The notes: generated by a model not told the origin, from the sequence alone. DNA of 64,000 nt from Streptomyces venezuelae (GCF_008642335.1 NZ_CP029191.1:1736001-1800000); one strand, 5' to 3'; positions 40,860-49,577 are shown, counted from the first letter of the stretch. Program-made: numbers and translations.

Positions 40860-41290
40860 CCTGCCATCACCCCCACCGTCGACGTGGAATTCACCGGGGC
40901 GACATCGGTCCCGCCACCACCGCCGCCGCCCTGCTTCCGGCAGTAATAGCCGAGGGCGTCGAGCTTCTTGAGGTCACTCATCGCCTGGTACTTCTTGTAC
41001 GACTTGATCATGGCCGCACGCTTCTGCGCAGGCGTCGCTTCCTTGGCCTTCGTGTACGCGTAGCAACCGACGCTGGCGCCGATCCCTACCCACGATGCCC
41101 CCTTGGCCAGCGCTTTGGCAAGGCCTGCCGCCCCGCTGCCTATCCCGAGGACGGCACAGATCTCGTCCGCGCCGAGGGCCTGCCGCTGCGTCGCCTCCGC
41201 CGGCTCCGAAGCCGCGTACGCCGCACTTCCCGCTACCCCGGTCAAGGCGCAGGCAATCACGACGGAAATACCTTTATGACGCATGCTCAT
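40802..41290 (-). CDS. Secreted hypothetical protein with glycine run
   Basis: A 162-residue exported protein. The signal peptide (MRHKGISVVIACALTGVAGS, cleavage after AYA) is clear, and GGGGAACG precedes the ATG at 41290. The mature part has four Cys (EICAVLG, VGCYAYTK, YYCRKQ, YSCTAT), likely two disulfides, a helical Lys-rich middle (KRAAMIKSYKKYQAMSDL) and a seven-Gly run before VAPVNSTSTVGVMAG. The sequence resembles small secreted actinobacterial proteins of unknown role. Codon use is less GC-biased than the flanking genes. It runs with the small membrane protein gene. Confidence 0.72.
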   Translation of the reverse strand: MSMRHKGISVVIACALTGVAGSAAYAASEPAEATQRQALGADEICAVLGIGSGAAGLAKALAKGASWVGIGASVGCYAYTKAKEATPAQKRAAMIKSYKKYQAMSDLKKLDALGYYCRKQGGGGGGGTDVAPVNSTSTVGVMAGWRTIKMKGVKYSCTATRD

Positions 41291-41404
41291 GAACTCGTTC
41301 CCCCAAGTTCTCGCAATTGCTTGGTCAATGCACGCGGGACGCTACCAGCGGGAACTCGGCGCACGCAATGATCTTTGTCAGCAAATAGCGATTCCTTCAC
41401 GCAT

Positions 41405-41950
41405 CTACACAAGCAGCCGTCCGAGCATCTGCCGCGCATACTCCTCGTCGTACGCGCCGCCCGTGAGAAGCACGTGCAGACTGATTCCGTCCATCAGCGC
41501 GACGAGGGCGCGCGCGGTGACCGGGTCGGTGCGGAGCTCGATGACGTCGGTGAGCCCCGCGCACCATTCGGCGGCCACGGGCCGCAGCGCGGGCCGTCGC
41601 ACGGCGGCGAGATAGAGCTCGTACTCCAGCTCCACCCCCGCCCGCTCCCCCGCGAACCACTCGCCGAGGACGCGCGCGAGCCCGCGGGCAAGATCGGCGA
41701 GGTCGGCCGCCGGATCCTCGAACACGTCACTGGCGGCCATCACCTTCGCGAAGCCCTCGTTGCTCTGCCGCAGCGCGGCTATGAGCAGCTCGTCGAGCGT
41801 CTTGAAGTGGTACGTGGTCGACCCGAGCGGCACGTCGGCCTCGGCGGCGACCGAGCGGTGACTGAGCCCGCCGATCCCCTTCGCCCCGACCACGCGGATC
41901 GCGGCGTCGATGATCCGCTGCCGCCGCTCGGGATCGTAACGGCGCCCCAT
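41405..41950 (-). CDS. TetR-family regulator of the SMR pump
   Basis: A 181-residue TetR repressor. The helix-turn-helix is RQRIIDAAIRVVGAKGIGGL then SHRSVAAEADVPLGSTTYHFKTLDELL, with the C-terminal helical ligand domain after it. The ATG overlaps the SMR stop by one base (TGATG). It is therefore cotranscribed after the efflux gene, from the promoter that carries the palindrome at 42279-42300. It most likely represses that promoter and is released by a toxic cation. Confidence 0.92.
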   Translation of the reverse strand: MGRRYDPERRQRIIDAAIRVVGAKGIGGLSHRSVAAEADVPLGSTTYHFKTLDELLIAALRQSNEGFAKVMAASDVFEDPAADLADLARGLARVLGEWFAGERAGVELEYELYLAAVRRPALRPVAAEWCAGLTDVIELRTDPVTARALVALMDGISLHVLLTGGAYDEEYARQMLGRLLV

Positions 41951-42270
41951 CAGTGGGCCCCGCCCAGATTGAGCACGACGACCCCCGCGATGACGAGCGC
42001 GATCCCCGCGATCTTGACCATGTTGGCCGACTCCCCCAGGAAGACCATGCCGATGGCGGCCACGGCGGCGGTGCCGATGCCGGCCCAGATCGCGTAGGCA
42101 GTCCCGACGGACAGGGTCTTCAGGGTCTGCGCGAGCAGCGTGAACGCGAGCAGATACCCCGCGACCGTGATCAGCGAGGGAACCAGCTTGCTGAACCCCT
42201 CGCTGTACTTCATGGCCGTGGTCCCGGCCACCTCCGCCGCGATGGCCCCGGCCAGCAGTGCGTATCCCAT
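41950..42270 (-). CDS. Small multidrug resistance (SMR/QacE-type) efflux protein
   Basis: A 106-residue four-helix membrane protein. The conserved Glu of helix 1 is in AIAAEVAGTTAMKYSEGF (Glu13). Other SMR signatures are AYLLAFTLLAQTLKTL-like YLLAFTLLAQTLKTLSVGTAYAIW and GESANMVKIAGIALVIAGVV. It exports quaternary ammonium or guanidinium-type cations by proton antiport. It is the first gene of the SMR-TetR operon, with the regulator coupled downstream. Confidence 0.95.
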   Translation of the reverse strand: MGYALLAGAIAAEVAGTTAMKYSEGFSKLVPSLITVAGYLLAFTLLAQTLKTLSVGTAYAIWAGIGTAAVAAIGMVFLGESANMVKIAGIALVIAGVVVLNLGGAH

Positions 42271-42278
42271 GCGTACGA

Positions 42279-42300
42279 GTGTACATATCGATGCGTACAC
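42279..42300. promoter_or_regulatory. Candidate TetR operator upstream of the SMR gene
   Basis: GTGTAC-N10-GTACAC (42279-42284 and 42295-42300), starting 9 bases upstream of the SMR start. Neighbouring GTAC elements extend it on both sides (CGTACGAGTGTAC and GTACACCCGTACAC at 42295-42308). This is a typical TetR-family palindrome in the right place for autoregulation. Confidence 0.6.
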
Positions 42301-42515
42301 CCGTACACAACTGGCTACAACCCGGAGGGTACGGTGACACTCCTGCTTGCACTGAACCTCGCTCAGCTCGCGCGGCGGTCTTCCTCCCCCATGGTGACCG
42401 CACTCCTGTACCTGGACCGACGCATCCGCACCGAAGGCCTGGCCCACACGTCACCGAGGGCATGGAAACCAGAAATCCACGGCATGCGCGTTCACTGCGG
42501 GTACGGCGCTGAGCA

Positions 42516-44807
42516 ATGATGCACAACATGCCGCCGAACCACCTCCCTACCCCGCAAGGAGCTCGTGAGCAGTTCGCGTCACTGTTGCAAGAAGAGCTCA
42601 AGGGGTTGGGCAGCCCCACGCTCGTCCAGATCGTGGAAGCCGGCCGCGCTCGCAGATCAGCGCCGCTCAACAAGTCCTCGGTAAGTGAATGGCGGCGAGG
42701 CAAAAGCCTGCCCGAGACTACAGAGCTCCTGGAGTCGCTGTTGTGCGCACTCGACCGCATATCCGGTGTACGAGGGCGCGTGGACCGCGAAGTATGGCTT
42801 CGCGCCTACGCCGCCGCACAGCGTGAGACACCTGTACCGTCTCTGACCCATCCCCTCACGGTGAGGGACGCTGGAGCCCTAGAACTCGGTGTGCACCGAG
42901 CTCAGTCCTTGGCGGGCATGACACTCGTGCCGTCATACATCCCCCGGGATCTGGACGGCCAGGTGCGCGGGGCACTCAGCCGGCTGATCGGAGAGGGCGG
43001 GATGCTTCTCCTCACTGGCGACTCCGCGGTCGGCAAGACGCGAACCGCGCACCAGGCCATGCTGGACACCGTTCCGGACCACGTGCTCCTGGCCCCGGAG
43101 AGCAGTACACACCTCGAGCGATCCATCGCCTCGGCAATTGATCACGCGTCGAGTGGCATTCCCACCCTGCTCTGGCTGAACGACGCCGAGCGGTTTCTGG
43201 GCCCTCAAGGTCTTGGCATGCAGGAGTTCCGTACACTCCGGTCCGCTCGTGTCGTCATCGTGGCCACCATGCGCGATTCGTTCCGACTGCGCCTGGTCAG
43301 GGAACGCGTCTCCGTAGACATCTTGAACTTGGCCGAAGAGATCCACCTCGAGCGCATCTGGTCTCCTGACGAACTGGCACGCACACGGAAGAGTCTTGAG
43401 ACGGAGCGCGACCCCCGCGTCGCGGAGGCCCTGCGGGCAGCGCGCGAACACGGGGTAGCGGAGTACCTGGCGGCAGGTCCTCAACTCTGGCGGGAGCTCC
43501 AGGAGGCGCCCCGGGTTCATGGGCACCCGCGAGGAGCAGCGCTGGTGCATGCGGCGATCGACCTGGCCAGGGCGGGGATCAGCAGCCCGATTTCGCTCCA
43601 GGACCTGACCGACCTCCACGAGGAATACCTCCCCGGCAGCAACAAGTCCCTCATCTCGCCCGAGTCGCTCGACGAGGCGCTGACCTGGGCCACGGAACCA
43701 CGCTACGGAGTCACGCGGCACCTGCTACCTGCGAGCGGCGGGTGGCACGCCTTCGACTTCCTGGTAGACGCCCAACTACGCAGAGAGCAGTCGCCTCCCC
43801 TGCCGGACCGGACTTGGGACGCAGCGCTGGCCATTGCGACTGAGGACCACCATCACCACGACGTGGCGCTCGCGGCCTTCGCAAACGACCGTCCAGACAT
43901 CGGAGACCGAGCCCTGGTCCCACTGGCGAAGAAGGGCAATGCGGTCGCCATGCGCTCCCTTGGGGTCCTTCACCGGAGAGCCGATCCCAAGCAGGCGAGG
44001 AAGTGGCTGAAGCGAGCGATCAACGCTGGTGACGTCGTGGCCATGCGACTGCTTGGCAACCAGCACGTCTTCCAGAATGAATGGGACAAGGGTGTCAAGT
44101 GGTACCGAAGAGCGGCCAAAGCCGGGGATGCCGAGTCCGTGGCCTACTTCTGCGAACCGTTCATCTACCAACAGCCGAACCCCACGGCGCCGCCCGCCCC
44201 CGACGACGAGGACTACGAGGAAAACAGCGAACCGTGGGCTCCAACTCCCCGCACGCTCAAGGTTCTTGAAGCAGCGCTGGATATCGCCTGCGACATGACG
44301 TACGACGAGATCGAGGAACACGGCGGCAAGCCCATGAAGGCCGGCAAGGTCAACAAGGGCTGGTACTTCATGCTCGGATACCTGCCGTCCCAGGCCTGGC
44401 GCCAGACCCGGCGATGGCGCCGTGAGTTCGCCCGATGCTACGACGATCTGGCCAACGACATCCGGACCGGACAGACACCTCGACCTACATGCACCGGGGA
44501 AGAACTGGCTCTGCACATCGCGCTACTGCACGCATCGGCGATGACGCTCGACGAAATGGATTTCGTCGACGAGCTGACCACCGGCCTACCTGAGTCATCA
44601 CAGGATTTCGACTGGGACGCGTGCAAGGACCTGCTCTTCGAGGACCACGACGTTCTCTGGCTCTACTGGCCCTGGATGTCAGGAATCGAAGATCCCGCGA
44701 ACCCAATCAACGAGTTCGCACGCGTCGCACATCTGCGGCCGGACGACTGGTTCCTGCCGTTTCGTGAGGCCCATACCCGAGATCCACACCGGGGACACCG
44801 TCGGTGA
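42516..44807 (+). CDS. HTH-STAND ATPase-Sel1 repeat protein, possible defence protein
   Basis: A 763-residue protein of visibly lower GC than its neighbours. The N-terminal 20-80 is helix-turn-helix-like (LNKSSVSEWRRGKSLPETTE). A P-loop NTPase of the STAND type follows: Walker A GDSAVGKT (168-175), Walker B TLLWLND (217-223), sensor-like VVIVATMRDS (246-254), then a helical NACHT/winged region. Sel1-like repeats occur around 466-545 (AVAMRSLGVLHRR, KWLKRAINAGDVVAMRLLGN, GVKWYRRAAKAGDAESVAY). The acidic linker (DDEDYEENSE) and an unrecognised 170-residue C-terminal domain end it. STAND proteins with repeat sensors often mediate antiviral or signalling responses. No ribosome site is evident. 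It is followed by a tiny membrane-protein gene. Confidence 0.85.
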   Translation: MMHNMPPNHLPTPQGAREQFASLLQEELKGLGSPTLVQIVEAGRARRSAPLNKSSVSEWRRGKSLPETTELLESLLCALDRISGVRGRVDREVWLRAYAAAQRETPVPSLTHPLTVRDAGALELGVHRAQSLAGMTLVPSYIPRDLDGQVRGALSRLIGEGGMLLLTGDSAVGKTRTAHQAMLDTVPDHVLLAPESSTHLERSIASAIDHASSGIPTLLWLNDAERFLGPQGLGMQEFRTLRSARVVIVATMRDSFRLRLVRERVSVDILNLAEEIHLERIWSPDELARTRKSLETERDPRVAEALRAAREHGVAEYLAAGPQLWRELQEAPRVHGHPRGAALVHAAIDLARAGISSPISLQDLTDLHEEYLPGSNKSLISPESLDEALTWATEPRYGVTRHLLPASGGWHAFDFLVDAQLRREQSPPLPDRTWDAALAIATEDHHHHDVALAAFANDRPDIGDRALVPLAKKGNAVAMRSLGVLHRRADPKQARKWLKRAINAGDVVAMRLLGNQHVFQNEWDKGVKWYRRAAKAGDAESVAYFCEPFIYQQPNPTAPPAPDDEDYEENSEPWAPTPRTLKVLEAALDIACDMTYDEIEEHGGKPMKAGKVNKGWYFMLGYLPSQAWRQTRRWRREFARCYDDLANDIRTGQTPRPTCTGEELALHIALLHASAMTLDEMDFVDELTTGLPESSQDFDWDACKDLLFEDHDVLWLYWPWMSGIEDPANPINEFARVAHLRPDDWFLPFREAHTRDPHRGHRR

Positions 44808-44966
44808 CGGCTTCCTTCCGGTCCGGAATTCCGTACGACCGTTGCTGACCTGCGGCTACAAGCCAGCACCGAACACACGACGAGCCGGCGGCCACAGGCA
44901 GCGCGTTCACTGAGAGACGCCAACGCATCCGAGCGATGGCCGATGTTCCCGAAAGGTATGTCCACA

Positions 44967-45122
44967 ATGGCCTCAGTCAGCGACATCATGCCCCTGCTCA
45001 TCGCGCTGGCGGCACTGGCACTACTCGTCTTGCTGGTGTGCACGTTGGTAGCCCTACGCGGCCTTCACAGTGAGCAACGCGTAGCCGTGTACCGCTCCTT
45101 CCTCCGTGCTCTTCGGCGGTAG
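44967..45122 (+). CDS. 51-residue single-pass membrane protein after the STAND gene
   Basis: A short reading frame beginning at ATG 44967 (or ATG 44943, giving 59 residues), with AAAGG about 10 bases upstream of 44967. The product starts MASVSDIM, has one strong hydrophobic helix (PLLIALAALALLVLLVCTLV), and ends in a basic amphipathic tail (RSFLRALRR). It ends 25 bases before a strong terminator hairpin. The lower-GC codon use matches the STAND gene, 159 bases upstream. A small membrane protein next to a STAND ATPase is compatible with a membrane effector. That is a hypothesis. Confidence 0.6.
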   Translation: MASVSDIMPLLIALAALALLVLLVCTLVALRGLHSEQRVAVYRSFLRALRR

Positions 45123-45146
45123 CCGAGCACGCGAAGAGGAGTAAAG

Positions 45147-45185
45147 CCCTGTGGGGTGCCACTGGAACAGTGACACCCCACAGGG
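45147..45185. terminator. Strong bidirectional terminator
   Basis: CCCTGTGGGGTGCCACTG against its inverted copy at 45168-45185 (one mismatch), with a 3-base loop GAA. It lies between the small membrane gene and the end of the suf operon, whose final stop is at 45205-45207, so it can stop transcription from both sides. Confidence 0.85.
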
Positions 45186-45204
45186 GAACAGACGCAAGGA
45201 CTCC

Positions 45205-45543
45205 TCAGACGTTGAACCCGAGCGCCCGAAGCTGCTCGCGCCCGTCGTCCGTGATCTTGTCGGGGCCCCACGGCGGCATCCAGACCCAGTTGATCCGGAG
45301 CTCGTTGACGATGCCCTCCGTCGCCGACTTCGCCTGGTCCTCGATGACGTCGGTCAGCGGGCAGGCCGCGGACGTGAGCGTCATGTCGATCGTGGCGATG
45401 TTGGCGTCGTCGATGTGCACGCCGTAGATCAGGCCGAGGTTGACGACGTCGATGCCCAGTTCGGGGTCGACGACGTCGTACAGCGCCTCGCGGACCTCTT
45501 CCTCGGAAGCGGGCTTCGTGGTCAGGGTCTCGTTCTCGCTCAT
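45205..45543 (-). CDS. SufT/PaaD-like iron-sulfur assembly factor (MIP18/DUF59)
   Basis: A 112-residue MIP18-family protein: EEVREALYDVVDPELGIDVV, NLGLIYGV, TLTSAACPLTD (conserved Cys) and WVWMPPWGPDKITDDGREQL. It helps mature Fe-S clusters or transfer them to client proteins. Last gene of the suf operon, and its start overlaps the sufU stop (ATGA, 45540-45543). A strong terminator follows 20 bases later. Confidence 0.92.
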   Translation of the reverse strand: MSENETLTTKPASEEEVREALYDVVDPELGIDVVNLGLIYGVHIDDANIATIDMTLTSAACPLTDVIEDQAKSATEGIVNELRINWVWMPPWGPDKITDDGREQLRALGFNV

Positions 45544-46013
45544 GCGGTCTTCCTCTCGGCGACGGCGGCGTCGGTGCCCAACGCCTGAGCCGTCGCGTCC
45601 TTCCACGCCATCCAGCTCAGCAGAGCACACTTCACGCGCGCCGGGTACTTGGAGACCCCGGCGAACGCCACCGCGTCCTCCAGGACCTCCTCCATCGCGT
45701 CGTCCGGCTCCAGCTTGCCCTTGGACTGCATCAGCTCCAGGAAGACCTCCTGGATCTGCTGCGCCTGCGCGAGCTCCTTGCCGACCAGGAGGTCGTTCAG
45801 GACGGACGCGCTGGCTTGGCTGATGGAGCAGCCCTGGCCCTCGTACGACACGTCGGCGATCGTCGACCCGTCGTACTTGACGCGCAGCGTGATCTCGTCG
45901 CCGCACGTCGGGTTGACGTGGTGCACCTCGGCGTCGCCATCGCGCAGACCACGCCCGTGCGGGTGCTTGTAGTGGTCCAGGATGACTTCCTGGTACATCG
46001 AATCCAGCTTCAC
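45540..46013 (-). CDS. sufU: Iron-sulfur cluster scaffold/sulfurtransferase SufU
   Basis: A 157-residue SufU that receives persulfide sulfur from SufS and passes it to the SufBCD scaffold. The three conserved Cys that bind zinc/substrate are in NPTCGDEI, GQGCSISQASASVL and RVKCALLSW. It is the U-type insertion form typical of actinobacteria and Firmicutes. GTG at 46013 is the start (KLDSMYQEVILDHYKHP follows). It overlaps the SufT-like gene by 4 bases and follows sufS by 16 bases. Confidence 0.95.
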   Translation of the reverse strand: MKLDSMYQEVILDHYKHPHGRGLRDGDAEVHHVNPTCGDEITLRVKYDGSTIADVSYEGQGCSISQASASVLNDLLVGKELAQAQQIQEVFLELMQSKGKLEPDDAMEEVLEDAVAFAGVSKYPARVKCALLSWMAWKDATAQALGTDAAVAERKTA

Positions 46014-46029
46014 GTTCCCAGCCAGCCCC

Positions 46030-47286
46030 TCAGCCGAAGAAGTTCCGTACGTGCTCCAGGCCGTCGACGAGAGCGTCGATCTCGCCGGGCGTGGAGTACA
46101 GATAGAACGACGCTCGCGTGGTCGCAGGAATTCCGTACCGGAGACAGACCGGACGCGCGCAGTGGTGTCCCACGCGCACCGCGATGCCCTGCTCGTCGAG
46201 GACCTGGCCCACGTCGTGCGGGTGGATGTCGCCGAGCGTGAAGGAGATCGCGGCGCCGCGCTCCTCGGCCGTGGTCGGGCCGATGATCCGGAGGTCGGGG
46301 ACCTCCAGGAGGCGCTTGACCGCGTACTCGGTGATCGCCTGCTCGTGCGCGGCGATCTTGTCCATGCCGATGGCCGTGAGGTAGTCCACGGCCGCGCCCA
46401 GGCCGACGGCCTGGGAGACCGGCGGCGTGCCGGCCTCGAACTTGTGCGGCGCGGGAGCGTACGTCGACGAGTTCATCGACACGGTCTCGATCATCTCGCC
46501 GCCACCCAGGAACGGGGGCAGGTCCTCCAGGAGCTCCTGGCGGCCCCACAGCACGCCGATACCCGTCGGGCCGCACATCTTGTGGCCGGTGAAGGCCACG
46601 AAGTCGGCCTGCAGCGCCTGCACGTCCAGCGGCATGTGCGGGGCGGCCTGCGAGGCATCGATGAGGACGAGCGCGCCGACCTCCTGGGCGCGGCGCACGA
46701 TGGCCTCGACCGGGTTGTGCGTGCCCAGGATGTTGGAGACGAGCACGAAGGAGACGATCTTCGTCTTCTCGGTGATGACCTCGTCGATGTTGGAGAGGTC
46801 CAGACGGCCGTCGTCGGTGAGGCCGAACCACTTCAGCTTCGCGCCGGTGCGCTGCGACAGCAGCTGCCACGGAACGATGTTGGAGTGGTGCTCCATCTCC
46901 GTGATGACGATCTCGGTCTCGTGGTCCACGCGGTAGGGCTCGTCGGCCCAGCCCAGCATGTTGGCCACGAGGTTGAGCGACTCCGAGGCGTTCTTGGTGA
47001 AGATCACCTCGTCGCGGCTGGGCGCGTTGATGAACTCCGCGACCTTGTCACGGGCGCCCTCGTACAGCGCCGTGGCCTCCTCGGCGAGGACGTGCACGCC
47101 GCGGTGAACGTTGGCGTTGTGCTGCTCGTAGTACTCGTTCAGTACGTCGAGGACCTGCCGCGGGGTCTGCGAGGTCGCCGCGTTGTCCAGGTACACGAGC
47201 TTCTTGCCGTCGTGGATCGTGCGATCCAGGATCGGGAAGTCCTTGCGGATCGCCTCGGTGTCGAGGAGGCCCGGCAGCTGTGTCAC
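46030..47286 (-). CDS. sufS: Cysteine desulfurase SufS
   Basis: A 418-residue PLP-dependent aminotransferase-fold desulfurase, providing sulfur from L-cysteine. It has LVYLDNAATSQTPRQVLD at the N-terminus, His in VITEMEHHSNIVPWQLL, Lys236 in FTGHKMCGPTGIG as the PLP Schiff base, and catalytic Cys376 in RVGHHCARP. The short active-site loop is typical of SufS (type II). The start overlaps the sufC stop by 4 bases. Its partner SufU is the next gene. Confidence 0.96.
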   Translation of the reverse strand: MTQLPGLLDTEAIRKDFPILDRTIHDGKKLVYLDNAATSQTPRQVLDVLNEYYEQHNANVHRGVHVLAEEATALYEGARDKVAEFINAPSRDEVIFTKNASESLNLVANMLGWADEPYRVDHETEIVITEMEHHSNIVPWQLLSQRTGAKLKWFGLTDDGRLDLSNIDEVITEKTKIVSFVLVSNILGTHNPVEAIVRRAQEVGALVLIDASQAAPHMPLDVQALQADFVAFTGHKMCGPTGIGVLWGRQELLEDLPPFLGGGEMIETVSMNSSTYAPAPHKFEAGTPPVSQAVGLGAAVDYLTAIGMDKIAAHEQAITEYAVKRLLEVPDLRIIGPTTAEERGAAISFTLGDIHPHDVGQVLDEQGIAVRVGHHCARPVCLRYGIPATTRASFYLYSTPGEIDALVDGLEHVRNFFG

Positions 47287-48047
47287 GAAGATGCGCCGCC
47301 CTTCGTGTAGGCCTCGTAGCCCTCGGCCTCGAGCTTGTCGGCGAGCTCGGCGCCGCCGGACTCGGCGATGCGGCCGTTCGCGAAGACGTGCACGAAGTCG
47401 GGCTTGATGTAGCGCAGGATGCGCGTGTAGTGCGTGATCAGCAGGGTGCCGACCTCGCCCGTCTCGCGGACGCGGTTGACGCCGTCCGAGACCTGGCGGA
47501 GCGCGTCGACGTCCAGACCGGAGTCCGTCTCGTCGAGGATCGCGATCTTCGGCTTGAGGAGCTCCATCTGGAGGATCTCGTGGCGCTTCTTCTCACCGCC
47601 GGAGAAGCCCTCGTTCACGTTGCGCTCGGCGAAGGCCGGGTCCATCTGGAGCTGCTCCATCGCGGACTTGACCTCCTTCACCCAGGTGCGCAGCTTGGGG
47701 GCCTCGCCGCGGATCGCCGTCGCCGACGTGCGCAGGAAGTTGGAGACCGAGACGCCGGGGACCTCGACCGGGTACTGCATGGCCAGGAACATGCCGGCGC
47801 GGGCGCGCTCGTCGACGGACATCTCGAGGACGTCCTCGCCGTCGAGGGTCACGCTGCCCTGGGTGATCGTGTACTTGGGGTGACCCGCGACCGAGTAGGC
47901 GAGCGTCGACTTGCCGGAGCCGTTCGGGCCCATGATGGCGTGGGTCTCGCCCTGCTTCACGGTCAGGTCGACGCCCTTGAGGATCTCCTTCGTGGCGTTG
48001 TCGGCCTCGACGGTGACGTGCAGGTCCTTGATTTCAAGCGTTGCCAT
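47283..48047 (-). CDS. sufC: Fe-S cluster assembly ATPase SufC
   Basis: A 254-residue ABC-type ATPase of the SufBCD scaffold complex. Walker A is GPNGSGKST, the signature is FSGGEKKRHEILQ, Walker B is AILDETDSGLDVDAL, followed by THYTRIL with the switch His. The SufC-specific DSGLD and GGEKKR forms separate it from exporters. The start ATG at 48047 follows GAGG; an earlier in-frame ATG lies in the Rieske gene. It sits 7 bases after the Rieske gene and overlaps sufS. Confidence 0.96.
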   Translation of the reverse strand: MATLEIKDLHVTVEADNATKEILKGVDLTVKQGETHAIMGPNGSGKSTLAYSVAGHPKYTITQGSVTLDGEDVLEMSVDERARAGMFLAMQYPVEVPGVSVSNFLRTSATAIRGEAPKLRTWVKEVKSAMEQLQMDPAFAERNVNEGFSGGEKKRHEILQMELLKPKIAILDETDSGLDVDALRQVSDGVNRVRETGEVGTLLITHYTRILRYIKPDFVHVFANGRIAESGGAELADKLEAEGYEAYTKGGASS

Positions 48048-48054
48048 GGGTGCC

Positions 48055-48399
48055 TCAGGACTCCTGGGAAAGGGAGGCGTGCACGTCAACGAGTACATCG
48101 CCCCCTTCGATCTTTACGGGGTATACGGGGACGGGGCGCGTCGCGGGGAGGCCGGACGGCTTGCCGGTGCGGAGGTCGAAGCTGGAGCCGTGCAGCCAGC
48201 ACTCGATCTGACAGTCCTCCACCTCGCCCTCGGAGAGGGAGACGTTCGCGTGCGAGCAGATGTCGTGGATCGCGTACACCTCGCCCTCGGTGTGGACGAC
48301 CGAGACCGGCGTGCCGTCGAGTTCCACCCGCTTCGGGGTGTCCTCCTCCAGCTCGCTCAGTCCGCACGCCCGAACGAATCGGGCCTGGTCGATGCTCAT
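48055..48399 (-). CDS. Rieske-type ferredoxin of the suf operon
   Basis: A 114-residue Rieske [2Fe-2S] protein of the non-heme oxygenase ferredoxin family. The cluster ligands are CSH in DICSHANVSL and CWLH in IECWLHGSSFDLR (CxH and CxxH). It is a soluble electron carrier that probably supplies electrons during cluster assembly. It is inserted between sufD and sufC, as in many actinobacteria. ATG overlaps the sufD stop (48396-48399). Confidence 0.94.
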   Translation of the reverse strand: MSIDQARFVRACGLSELEEDTPKRVELDGTPVSVVHTEGEVYAIHDICSHANVSLSEGEVEDCQIECWLHGSSFDLRTGKPSGLPATRPVPVYPVKIEGGDVLVDVHASLSQES

Positions 48400-49577
48400 G
48401 CGACCGTCGCCTCCAGCTCCTCTTCGATTTTCGCGATGAGGCGCTCCTCGACGTCGGGCAGGCCGATCTGCTGGACCAGCTCGGCGAAGAAGCCGCGGAC
48501 GACGAGGCGGCGGGCCTCCTCCTCCGGGATGCCGCGCGACTGCAGATAGAAGAGCTGCTCGTCGTCGAAGCGGCCGGTCGCCGAGGCGTGGCCCGCGCCG
48601 ACGATCTCGCCGGTCTCGATCTCGAGGTTCGGCACCGAGTCGACCCGGGCGCCGTCGGTCAGAACCAGGTTGCGGTTCATCTCGTACGTGTCCGTGCCCT
48701 CGGCGGCGGCCTCGATGAGGACGTCGCCGATCCACACCGCGTGGGCTTCGTCGCCCTGGAGCGCGCCCTTGTAGACGACGTTCGACTTGCAGTGCGGCGT
48801 GTTGTGGTCGACCAGGAGGCGGTGCTCCTGGTGCTGGCCGGCGTCGGTGACGTACAGGCCGAAGAGCTCGGCCTCGCCGCCGGTGCCCGCGTAGTTCACG
48901 CGCGGGTGGAGGCGGACCAGGTCGCCGCCGAAGGTGACGACCACGGACTTGAAGGACGCGTCACGGCCGACCAGCGCGTTGTGCTGGGCGACGTGCACCG
49001 CGGTGTCGTCCCAGTCCTGGACGGAGACGACGGTGAGCTTGGCGCCGTCGCCGACGACGAAGTCGACGTTGGCGGCGAGCACGGCGTCACCGGTGTGGTC
49101 GATGACGACGAGGGCCTCGGCGAACGCGCCGAGCTCGACGACCTGGTGCGCGAAGGCGGTGCCGCCCTCGCCGTGCACGGCGATGCGGATGGGCTCGGTG
49201 AGCACCGTGTCCTTGGGGACGGTCACGACCGAGGCCTTCTCGAAGGAGGAGTAGGCCTGGGCGGCGACGCGGTCGACGGGCTTGCCGGCCTTGCCGACGC
49301 GGGCGTCGTCGCGGCCGACGGTCTCCTGAGTGACGCCCTCGGGGGCGCTCACCTCGACGCGGATGCCGCCGTCGGCGACCGCGGTGCCGTCGTGCAGCCC
49401 GCGCAGGCGCTCCAGCGGCGTGAACCGCCACTCCTCCTCCCGGCCGTGCGGGACCGGGAAGCTGTCCACGTCGTAGGACGGGGGCGCGCTCATGCGGGTG
49501 GCGACGGTGGACTCGGCGGCCACCGCGATCGATCCGGCGGTGGTGCTCCCCACCGGGATGTTCTGAGCCTCAGCCAT
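48396..49577 (-). CDS. sufD: Fe-S cluster assembly protein SufD
   Basis: A 393-residue subunit of the SufBCD scaffold, with the parallel beta-helix core seen as repeated VV/LVV strand patterns. The family landmark is the C-terminal HASATGRFDDEQLFYLQSRG followed by IPEEEARRLVVRGFFAEL, near-identical in SufB and SufD. His in HASATG is conserved for cluster assembly. It starts at ATG 49577 and follows sufB by 61 bases. Confidence 0.95.
   Translation of the reverse strand: MAEAQNIPVGSTTAGSIAVAAESTVATRMSAPPSYDVDSFPVPHGREEEWRFTPLERLRGLHDGTAVADGGIRVEVSAPEGVTQETVGRDDARVGKAGKPVDRVAAQAYSSFEKASVVTVPKDTVLTEPIRIAVHGEGGTAFAHQVVELGAFAEALVVIDHTGDAVLAANVDFVVGDGAKLTVVSVQDWDDTAVHVAQHNALVGRDASFKSVVVTFGGDLVRLHPRVNYAGTGGEAELFGLYVTDAGQHQEHRLLVDHNTPHCKSNVVYKGALQGDEAHAVWIGDVLIEAAAEGTDTYEMNRNLVLTDGARVDSVPNLEIETGEIVGAGHASATGRFDDEQLFYLQSRGIPEEEARRLVVRGFFAELVQQIGLPDVEERLIAKIEEELEATVA

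Noticed and set aside
42258..42512. 84-codon frame ending just before the STAND gene
   Set aside because: Runs through the SMR promoter and operator, has no ribosome site, and its Arg/Pro/His-rich composition looks non-coding.
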